Source: Sceloporus undulatus
Lineage: Eukaryota > Chordata > Lepidosauria > Squamata > Phrynosomatidae
Direction: 5' to 3'
Assembly: GCF_019175285.1 (NCBI RefSeq)
Contig: NC_056524.1
Span: 102,315,351 to 102,379,350 of the forward strand
DNA: 64,000 nucleotides
The position numbers were made by a program, and so were the translations under genes. A model generated the notes under the pieces. That model was given only the letters and a program-made list of their open reading frames with translations. It ran no database searches and was not told where the DNA came from. Of this stretch, positions 1 through 9,700 are shown in pieces (within the stretch, counting starts at the first letter, position 1; each line of letters opens with the position of its first letter).

Positions 1-316
1 TCTGTTTGTTTGTTTGATTCAAAGCATGCCTGGAGCTGCTTTCGTTTTCAACCCAAGGCTGCAGCAGTCTTTAATCCAGATCATGATCTTGACCTGAACT
101 GGATGCTGCTTGGGATGAAAAACAGAGGCAGCAGGAGGCGGTCTTTCTTTGCAGCCCCAAACACTCCTTCCTCTTCTTCTTCCTTCCTCTCTTTAAAAGG
201 GAGCCAAGGGCAGGATAAGGCTCTTTGGCAGCATTAAGCGGAGCTTTCCTCCTGGGTAAGAAGCGTGTCTGTGTGTCTGTTTGTGTGCCTTCTTTGTTTT
301 GCTACAAGATCTATTC

Positions 317-428
317 GCAGGCGCTTTGCCCTTGCCTTCCCCTGAGGCTGAGAGAGTGTGACTCGCCCAAGGGCTGATTGGGATTCGAACCCTGCTCTCC
401 AGAGTAGTCCCAACACTCGCTCCGCTGG
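317..428 (-). repeat. Sauria SINE fragment
   Basis: Contains the reverse complement of the tRNA-like head and body (TGAGGCTGAGAGAGTGTGAC, GATTCGAACCCTG) of the family seen whole at 1568-1804. Confidence 0.7.
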
Positions 429-470
429 GCTGTTGTTGCCAAAGCGTGGCCTTTTAGGACCCACGAGGGC

Positions 471-655
471 TGCATCTGCACTGCAGAGTGAATGCAGTTG
501 GACACCGCTTTAACTGCCTCCATGCTCTGGGATCCTGGCACTGTGAGCTCTATTTCTCCTCCTCTGGTGCCACCCACAAACGACAGATCATCCCAGGCAT
601 CCATAGCCTGGAGCCAGGGCAGTTAAAGCGGTGCCAAACTGGATTAAATCTGCAG
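471..655. mobile_element. palindromic hAT-type MITE (family A)
   Basis: Starts GCATCTGCACTGCAGAG and ends in the inverted counterpart CTGCAGTGAGTCAATGC; internal TTTAACTGCC and GGCAGTTAAAG pair with each other. Member of a family repeated at least ten times in the window. Confidence 0.65.
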
Positions 656-704
656 TGAGTCAATGCTCTTCCCCATCCTGAGCCTCCCAGGCAACATTAA
701 CCTT

Positions 705-850
705 TAATTCAGCAGTCCCCAAACTGGGCCCTTTAAGAGCTTTTGAACTTCAGCTCCCAGAAGTCTTAGCCATGTTGACCAATAGTCTGGGATGCTGGGA
801 GCTGAAGTCCAAAGACCCTTAAAGAGCACAGTTTGGAGAGCACTGCTTTC
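705..850. mobile_element. short inverted-repeat element
   Basis: Ends AGCAGTCCCCAAACTGGGC and GTTTGGAGAGCACTGCT are imperfect inverted copies, and internal CAGCTCCCAGAAGTC pairs with GGGAGCTGAAGTCC. Looks like a small non-autonomous DNA transposon. Confidence 0.5.
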
Positions 851-980
851 ATTGAATGGTTGAAGCCCTCAAGGCTCTCAGGGAAGGTCCCTGGGCCTTT
901 GGCAGAAGAGCATCTTCCTATGGAAAGCTTATCAAGGGCAGGTTCAGGGTTATAGTTTAGAGGCCAGTTTGGAAAGAAAT

Positions 981-1238
981 CTTGTTGTTGTTGTGTGCCT
1001 TCAAGTCGTTTCCAACTTCTATATATATATATATATATATATAGCACATATTGAAACACACACACACATAGCATATATATAGTGGAAATTTTTTTAAAGA
1101 TCACTGTTGCAAAGCAATTGTGATAAATGCATATATAGCGGCAATAAAAAAAACCCTATTGAAAACATAGGTATAGCATCTATTGTTGCTGTGTGCCTTC
1201 AAGACTTATCTGATTTCAGTATATATTGAAACACACAC

Positions 1239-1293
<55 letters not shown>

Positions 1294-1567
1294 GCAATTT
1301 TTTAAAATCATTGTTGATAGGCAATAGTTATACAGTAAATGCATATATAGTGGCAATAAACATCCCTGTTGAAAACAGATATAGCATACATTGTTGTTGT
1401 TGTGTGCCTTCAGGTCACTTCCAGCTTCAATATGTATAACATATGTTGAGATATGCACACGCATATATAGCTTATATATAGTGGCAATTTTTAAAAATCA
1501 CTTGAAAAGCAATAGTGATAGATGCATATGTAATGGCAATAAAAATCATTATTGAAGCTATAGCATT
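981..1567 (+). repeat. tandem array, about 180-210 bp period, three units
   Basis: Units begin near 982, 1183 and 1391. Each has a SINE-tail piece (TTGTTGTGTGCCTTCA), an AT/CA microsatellite, GTGGCAATTTTTTAAA and then AATGCATATATAGTGGCAAT. A complete Sauria SINE follows at 1568 in place of a fourth tail, which suggests the array arose by unequal duplication of the SINE end and its flank. Confidence 0.7.
1241..1290. repeat. (TA)n microsatellite
   Basis: About 25 TA units inside the second unit of the 981-1567 array; a shorter TA run is at 1021-1042 in the first unit. Confidence 0.95.
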
Positions 1568-1804
1568 TGTTGTTGTTGTGTGACTTCAAGTCGTTTACAA
1601 CTTATGATGACCCTAAGGCAACCCTGTCACAGGATTTTCTTGACAAGTTTCTTCAGAGAGGATTTGTCATGGCCATATTCTGTGGCTGAGAGAGTGTGAC
1701 TTGCCCAGGGTCACCCAATGAGTTTTACACAGCCAAGCTAGGATTCGAACCCTGGTCTCCAGAGTCCTTTTCCAAGGCTCAAACCACTACACTAGGCTGG
1801 CTCT
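1568..1804 (-). repeat. Sauria SINE, near full length
   Basis: Reverse orientation: GTTGTTGTTGTGTG tail, Bov-B-like end (TTCAAGTCGTTTACAACTTA), body GAGAGAGTGTGACTTGCCCA, then tRNA-like head with GATTCGAACCCTGG (B box complement) and CCACTACACTAGGCTGGC. tRNA head plus RTE tail defines the family. Confidence 0.88.
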
Positions 1805-2095
1805 CAAAAGAGATCTTACAGGCACACACACACATATATGAAGTGAGTGAGACCTGACATGAGCTGCAGCACTGAAGAGACTGCATTGTTAAACTTCCCT
1901 GGTGGCTTCCATATTCATGTGAGTGGGTAGGCCTCTGTGCCAAGTTGCAGTGCGAGCTTGAAAGGAGTTGTCCAAGATGCTCAGCCTTATCCCGCAAATA
2001 GTCCTACTGCCACAAAACCTGCTAACCATATTCCTCAACCAGCATGTGAAAGGTTAAGCTTCTTCCCCCGTCTGCCCACCTCCCATGGGCAGACA

Positions 2096-2270
2096 CACTG
2101 GACAGAATTATAGTGCTTTTCTTCCATATTAACTACCACAGGATCCTGGGATGTGCAGTTTAGGGAAGGATATTTAGAATTCTCAGCCAGAAGGTTCCAG
2201 TGTTCAGTGAACTACAGACCTCAAGATTACATAACATGGAACCATGTTAAAGTGGAATAGTAGTGGTATA
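2096..2270. mobile_element. palindromic MITE (family A variant)
   Basis: GGATCCTGGGATGTGCAGTTT and inverted partner segments around a centre near 2180; terminal sequence resembles the family A MITEs but the copy is decayed. Confidence 0.45.
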
Positions 2271-2420
2271 AAACTTGACATTGGTTCAGTGACCCATTGA
2301 CACAGGAATCTTCAGCTGCCACAGGCCAGAGGGCTCAGTGGTTCTCCGCCTGTGTTTGTCACCTCTCTCTGTTCCTGTTTTGGCACACTGTTTTCTAGCT
2401 AGAGTTCAAGTCATGGGAAG

Positions 2421-2661
2421 GTTGTTGTTGTTGTTGTTGTGTGCCTCCAATTCATTTTTTGACTTATGGCGACCCCAAGGCAAACCTATCATAGGATTTT
2501 CTTGGCAATTGTCTTCAGAGGGGGTGCCACTGCCATCTGTTAAGGCTGAGAGAGTGTGACTTGCCCAAGGTCATCCAGTGTTTTTTTTTTTTTAATGCTC
2601 AGGTGTAGAATTGAAGCCTGGTCTCCAGAGTCGTAGTCGAATGCTCAAACCACTACAGTGG
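2421..2661 (-). repeat. Sauria SINE
   Basis: GTTGTTGTTGTTGTTGTGTG tail, TTATGGCGACCCCAAGGCAA, GAGAGAGTGTGACTTGCCCA, and GGTCTCCAGAGTCGTAGTCG then AAACCACTAC. A T-run interrupts the body near 2581. Confidence 0.85.
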
Positions 2662-2871
2662 TTTCCAGTTTATTCTGTCCCCAAAATAACCTCATTCGTA
2701 GTGCTGTGCCCAGGGGTCCTCTGAGCAGTGAGGTTTTTTATTGTAAAGTCAACCTCACCTTGATCTTTGGCATTTTAGAGGGTTCTGTTGTCTTTTGACT
2801 GTTATCTTCTTTGACTTTTCCCATCATTTCCTCTGCACATGGCACAAAAAGACAGAATAACTTCTAAGTCT

Positions 2872-3090
2872 GAATCTGCACGGCAGAGACAATGCAGTTT
2901 GAAGCTTCTTTAACTGCCATGGCTCAATGCCATGGAATCCCGGGATTTGTAGTTTGTTGTGGCACCAGAGCTCTTTGACAGTGAAGGCTAAATAGCTCAC
3001 AAAACTACAAATCCCAGAATTCCATAGTACTGAGCCATGGCAGTTAAAATGGTGTCAAACTGGATTATTTCTACAATGCAGAAGTAGCCT
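2872..3090. mobile_element. palindromic hAT-type MITE (family A)
   Basis: TTTAACTGCCATGGCTCAAT and its inverted copy ATTGAGCC/TACTGAGCCATGGCAGTTAA, with GGGATTTGTAGTTT pairing with AAACTACAAATCCC. The element is one long imperfect hairpin. Confidence 0.75.
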
Positions 3091-3675
3091 GAATACCTCC
3101 TGGTCATTTGTACTAGTTCATAATCAGGAAGATACTCACTACTAAGCACTATATAACCAAGTTGTTTCCAAGTGGAAGGCTCAGCACTATTAACCAGTTT
3201 TAAGAAATGTTTTTGTCATGATCTGGCATTCCTCATTCAGTCATTATATCTGATAACAATTTGATTACTTTAACTGCTATAGCTCCACCTGCTCAGTTCT
3301 GGGAGTTGACATTTTGTGAGGTACTTAAATGGAACTTTCCCCAAATGTTTTAAGAGTCACCAGGGCAGAAATATTTCTAGATTGTGATGATAATCACATC
3401 ATTCAGCAAGGTGAATCATCCAAACTTTCTACAGAAACAGAAAATTATGCCTCATGTCTAAAATGAAAATATGATATAACATTGATCTGCACCAGAAGAA
3501 ACTCCCAAGTTTCCACCATGGTTATGCAGATATTCTTTTCTGTAAAGCTAACTTTCCAATCAAAAGTCTTATCTCCAGTTTTAGTTCTCATTTTACTCAT
3601 ATCCTGAAACAGGCTATATGTTCTATTTCTCTGTCTTTTAAACTTAAAGCCTCTCGCTTCTACTTTTTCTTCCAG

Positions 3676-3763
3676 AGGAGAAGGAACAAATACATTCATT
3701 TAAGAATGTGTTTTGAAAAGCTGACCATTGTGATATTGGTGATCCTTGGCGTTGTCAGGCCAG
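3676..3763 (+). CDS. IL18R1: IL18R1 exon with start codon and signal peptide
   Basis: ATG at 3706 opens [20 protein letters not shown], a hydrophobic leader. The acceptor before 3676 (pyrimidine tract then CCAG) suggests that 3676-3705 is 5' UTR spliced from an unseen upstream exon. The donor GTATAG follows 3763, leaving one base (phase 1) that joins exon 2 to make Gly20. Coding part 3706-3763. Confidence 0.88.
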
Positions 3764-6700
3764 GTATAGTAATTCAATGTTTTCTTTGTCAATCAAGGTA
3801 TAATAAGCTAAAAACAGAGAATTAATGCACCCCCCCATCTTAGCACTTAAGGCACCTAACAATATTTAGAAGACAGATTAAAAGTGAATTAAAATGTAGT
3901 TAAAAACAAATTAAAAGCAGATTAGACAATAAAATACTGTAATTACAACCACTACATTAAGCAAGCAATTAACAATATGGGCATACATCAGGTAACAAAC
4001 TGCAAAGCTCCTTTTTACAATGTCTTTTTATACCTATCCACATCCTTTTCCTCCTTGTTCTCTACCTAGCTAGACATTTTTAGTAGCATCAGCATTGGTA
4101 GAATAGTGAGGAGGTGGGAAAAATGCAGGTACTGGGTTGCAGCAGTGTTTCAGCAGTAAAAAGTACAATAAAAAGCTTCAGCTGGGAAAGAAGAAGATTC
4201 TGCTCTAACCAATACTGTTGAAGCTGTGTGCCTGCATCTTACAGGCAAGGTAAACATTAACTGCCTCTATATTCCCTTACTGAGTACTAATGAACAGCAA
4301 AACAGAGCGAAGCAGGGAGAGTAGGTAAGTTTAACTCACGAGCTAGCCCTAGCATGTATAAATTTAGTCAAAAGGGAAATCAGAGGGAAAAATGCATGGA
4401 GAAAGTCTTCTAGAAGTTTCAAAATGTTTTTTGTTTACTTATGCAAGGCTTACCTGATGTGTTTGTTTCATTTCACATGTACAAATTAATAGCTTTGAAT
4501 GAAATGTCTGCTGAAACATGATAAACTGCTTTTCTTTTCTTTTCTTTTTTGTGATATAGAAATTTGCTCTATTCTTTCCATGTTATTTCTGCCTCTGGTT
4601 TCAAATTTTCTTTTCAAGAAGTAATGCTCAGGAAAACATTTGCTTTATTGACTGTCATCAGTAATGCATTTTAAAAGGCCAGTTTGAAGAAATGTGTCTT
4701 GAGACCCTTCTTAAAAGTAACAAGAGTTGGAAACGATTGTAATTCTGAGTGCATTCCACAATCTGGGAACAACATGGGCAATTCTCAAGAAGATCTTCTT
4801 GAAAATTTTAGCAGATATGAAACAGATCGTCCTTTAGGTAGCCAGGTCCAAAGCCAGAGTTTGAAACCAACTTCTTCAGCTGGGCCTAGAAAGCAATTGG
4901 CAACATTCCACTTTCGATACTGGAGTAACATGATCTCAATATCATGAATCAACTGGCACTTTATCTGCTACATGTTGCTCCAGCTGAGGCTCACAGACTC
5001 CTCTGAAGAGTTGGCCTATATGGACTGTATTTCAGTAGTCAAGACACATTCAGTTCTCTCACTGAATGCCTCTAACTAAACTGCAAACCTAGAACTTCAT
5101 AGGATGTTGCCAAGGCAGTTAAAGTGAAACATAGCACTCTATTTATGTGAACGTGACCATTCAAGGACAGCACAAACAAGTTGAACAGCTATCTTGTTGC
5201 ATTTTAATTTCATCCTGATCCAGGCTATTATTCAACCCTGTCAGCATTCAGTGGTTTTGACTCCTTCTTTGATCTTGATAAAGAACAGTGTCCCATGTGG
5301 CACCTCACTCCAAATCTTTCACAGATTTCTCCTTATGGCACAGTGCATCTACTTTTTGCATCTGACATGATAGGAAGGATCAAGAACCACTGCAACACAG
5401 TGGCCCCAGTGGCCTAGGTCAACAACCAAGGCTAATAGAACAGTTTTAGTCCCATATTCCATCAGAAAAACCTGATCACAATGAATGCAGAGATTAGGTA
5501 TAATTCTAGATGTGTCTGTAGTTGCAGAGCCATTACCTTTTCAAGCCCCTTAGCCAAGTATGGCAGACACATGGTGCATCTACACTGTAGAAATAATGCA
5601 GTTTGACACCATTTTAAATTCCATGGCTCATCCTAGAGAATGCGGGGATTTTAATTTTGTGAGGCACCAGCACACTTTGGCAGAAAAGGCTGAAGACCCT
5701 ATAAAACTACAAATCCCAGGATTCCATAGGATGGAGCTACAGCACTCAAAGTGATGTCAAAATGCATTATTTCAACAGTGTAGATGTACCTAGACACTCA
5801 CATATAGTTGGTCAAAACTCCTTAGCCAAAAGGGTTGTTTAATAAAATTCTTATTACTGTGCCTTCTAAACAAGGGATGACTGTTTCATTTAAAAGGGCA
5901 TTAATAGCCTCCATAATCACAGCAATAGTGCCATAATGGCAGATTTGGCAGGAAGGTAAAAAAGTCAAGCAAGGAGGTGGCATCCCTTGCCATTTTGCAC
6001 ATCCTGTCCAATTCCTAAGATCTTCAGCCTAAAGGAGAATAGCAAGGCAAATGGTTACCAAAGTTGTATTGATCTGATACAGTACAACCTGAGTTAGGAA
6101 TAGGACAGGTTTGTTTTTAAGAATAAAATGCACTATTTTCCAAGCTTCTGGAAAGGTTTTAACTATATGTTTATATGCATTTAAAAAACTTTCTCAAGGT
6201 AAGCTTTGCAAGCGACGCTCACCTATTTATGTACTGGAAACGGAATATTTTTCAAATTGCTGTCCTGCTGCCGAAGAAAATAAAGGATATACTGTAACTT
6301 GGCATAGGGAACAAGAAGGAAAGTCAACAGCAATTCAAGAAGACAGAAGAATTAATATGAATGGGACATATTTGCAATTTTGGCCAGTTGTATTGAATGA
6401 TACTGGAAACTATACTTGCTGTCTCAGGTAGGTTTAGTACATACCCAAATGAATATATACAGGCATGTTTGTTCTTTTGTCTTAATTTGTCTTAATCTTA
6501 ATTTAATATAAAGAAAAGCTGTGTCGGTCCATATTTATATTAGTCGTAGTCATTACATAGTCTTTCAAACTGTGTTGTTGGTTCTTGAAGACAGAGGGCA
6601 TGCAGATTAGCCACATATTAAAAGTGTTTCCAAAATAAATGTTGATAATAACAACACGAGTTAATAACACTGAGCAGTTAAATGCATAAATTGCAGACAT

Positions 6701-9700
6701 AATATTAGCTAACAAATGCATTTTATTTCCCTGATAATTACTTAATCTAGAATGGGAAACTGATTTAACTACAAGCAAGGCTTTTTGATTCTATGTCTGT
6801 GTTCAAAGAATTTGATTCTGCCTCACAATCCCAGATTCATGATTTACAAAGTTTTAGTAATCTGAACTGCGTTTTGGCTGTCATAGGTATTCACAATTTA
6901 CAATTTATCAGAAGAGCACAATTTACCACAAGAATTCTTCTTTTATGAACTCTATGTGACCTGCAGTGGTTTATCATAATAAATATGGATGTTTCCCTTT
7001 GGAGGAGAAAAATTAAGTCAATATTTATTTATTATATTATTAATTATTAATAGTTATTAAGTGCTTAACATATGTTTAACTTTGGCATGTGCACTTCTGT
7101 CAGAACCACTGCTCTGCTTCTTAAACACCAAGCCCTTCTTCTGGGAAATTTTGGATGATGAGTCTTTAGGTACCGTATATACTCATGTACAAGCTGACCT
7201 CTTGTATAAGTTGAGGGAAGGTTTCAGGGTCAAAATCCTGTATTTTGATATGACCCATGGATATTTTGAGGGTAAAACTTAGGAGGCTGTAAGGAAGGAT
7301 GGAAAAGGGGAAATACCACTTCCGTCCTTCCTTCTCTGGACCTCTCCCAACCGATTCCCAGGTGCCGGAGGACAGGTTTTAACACTGGATTGAGAAAGGA
7401 AGCAAGTGGTTTTAAATGGGGAGTTTTTCCGATAGGAAGCAAGACCTTGCAAAATGGACTGGAGGGGGAAAGAACTGGTGTTAAATGGAGATTAGGCCAT
7501 CAGGCATGCTTGCTTTAGGACCTTTCTAAGCACTACTGGTGTATTGACCTTTATATAAGTCTATCCAGAATTTTAGGTTCAATTTTGGGGCATAAATTTC
7601 TCGATTTATAGTTGAGTATATACAGTAAATGTTCTTGCTGATTTACTCCCAGCATTCTTCACTATTTACTACATTGGCTAGGACTGCTAGTGGCGGTTCA
7701 ACAGCATCTGGAGGACTGCACAATTCCTCCCTCTGGTAGCGCAGTGGTTAAATGTCTGTACGTCAGCCACTTATTCACAAACCATAAGGTTGCGAGTTCA
7801 ATACTAGCAAAAGGGCTGAAGCTTGACTCAGGCTTGCGTCCTTCCAAGGTCGCTAAAGTGATTACTGAGATTGTTGGAGGCAATTAGCTTACACTTTGTA
7901 AACTGCTTAGGGAGTGCTTAAGTGCACTGATAAGCGGTATAGAAATGTCATATTTTGTTACACATTGCAAATTGTGATGAATTGCAAATTGTGATAATTT
8001 GTGTGGAAGTGTGCTTGACTAGTGTAGGAGAGGCCAGTGACTTGTGCTTTTGAATGACCAGATGCAGGTATATTTGGGTTTTTTTAAGTGCCTTCATTTC
8101 CTGCTATGTTTGCAAAGTGCAACAAACCTTCTTGCTTCAGAATTGTGGCTTGCGTGTTGAGCTCTTCTGATTTGCCAAATACCTGAAGCAATGTACATTA
8201 CTTGGATATAAAAGGTGATGACATAGCTTCAGCCTCTGAAGAGTGTCAGCAGGAAGGTTGTTGAAATAGGGGGAGGGGGAGTCACATATACAGCCAATGT
8301 ACCTTTCAGCTAAGCTATGTACAGATAGGGTTGCCATAGCTGAGGACCTCCAAACCGGGACAAATGTAGGACAAGGTTAAAAATGTAGGACTTTTTTTTT
8401 TTAATTTCCTGGCCAGGAAATTAAAAAAAAAAGGGTCCCACATTTTTGAACCTTGTCCTCCTTCTCCTTCCCGGCTTGGGAGGAAGCCTCGGGCTGCTCC
8501 CAAGCCTCGGGAAGGAGCGTGGGGGCCGCCTGTCATCACGGCCATCGCCGCGGTGGCAAGCGGCCTCCTCCTCTGCCTCTGGGGCTTGGGAGAAGCTCTC
8601 CCAGGCCCCTTTGGAGAGGCCTTGGAGGACCCCACAGCTGGAGCTCCGACCGCAGAGCCTCTTCCAGGGTCTCCAAAGGGGCCTGGGGAGAGCTTCTCCC
8701 AAGCCCCAGAGGCCTTGGAGGACTGCTCCGCGATCGCAGAGCCGCTTCCAAGGCCTCCAGTGGGGCCTGGGAGAGCTTCTCCCAAGCCCCAGAGGCCTCC
8801 AGGCCCTCGCTGGGAGGGGGGTGTCCCGGGGGCGGGGCCAAACCGGGGCGGGACCATGTGGACCCGCCCCAAACCGGGAAAGTCCCACCCCCAGGCAGGA
8901 TATGGCAAGCCTATGTACAGATATTCCAGCAACTACATTTCTACACAGGATTCCAAAGCCAGCCCTTGGTTCACATGTGCTTACAAAGACTGTGCCGGGA
9001 AGATGTTCATGGACCTGTTGTTCTTTTGTGCATTCAAGTCATTTTTGACTTATGGTGACTCTAAGGCAAATCTGTCATGAGGTTTTTTGGCAAGATTTGT
9101 TCAGAGGGGGTTTGTCTTTGCCTTCCTCTGAGGCTGAGAGATTGTGATAAGCTCACCCAGTAGGTTTCCATGGCTGGGTGGAAATTCGAACCCTGATTTC
9201 TGGAATTGTAATCTAGCACTCAAGCTACCACACTATGCTGGCTCTCTGATGATCCTGTTAGAACCATGAAAAGAGATTTTCTACTGCAGAGTCCTTATTC
9301 TAACTGTGGACAAGCTCCTACTGACTCATAAGCAAAACAAAATAGGAGTAGTAATAGCTGTAGGAATTTAATAGCTGAGTTGTAAACAACTGCTGAAGAC
9401 CAGATACCTGTCTGACAGCACATTGTGGGATGCATGTTATCAGTGGAAGTGGCCCATGGCTACTAAAATCATTGGTCCCTAGTCTAAGTGTTGGGTAGAA
9501 CTGGGAGAAGGCTCAAGTTTGAACCCAAATAAGAAGGAAGGAGGAAGAAAGAGCTTTCTGCAGGCATTTGCAAGTGCAAGCAGAGTCCCAGGTTAGGACT
9601 CAAATGGCATTTGCAACAGTATGGTCATTCAAAATAATTAAAAAATTGTTCCATTCTTCTTCTTCTTCTTTTTTGCCAAAATTTGTACATACTAACCAAA

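Larger units (their letters stand above)
1..3675. other. intergenic region upstream of IL18R1
   Basis: No exon recognised. Holds SINE fragments, palindromic MITEs (471-655, 705-850, 2096-2270, 2872-3090), a tandem array (981-1567) and two near full-length Sauria SINEs. Untranslated first exons of IL18R1 may lie here, but I could not identify one. The stretch 3090-3675 shows no clear repeat. Confidence 0.6.

Noticed and set aside
1741-1760. tRNA gene suggested by GGATTCGAACCC
   Set aside because: B-box-like sequence of a SINE head; no cloverleaf could be drawn, and the same motif recurs in every Sauria SINE here.
4684-4947. 87-codon frame in IL18R1 intron 1
   Set aside because: No similarity to IL-1R family exons and no splice sites in matching phase; likely repeat-derived.
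8315-9080. Six overlapping open frames of 100-205 codons on both strands
   Set aside because: They overlap in all frames in a GC-rich transposon-like element with internal repeats; low-complexity Pro/Gly/Arg composition, no domain and no splice context.
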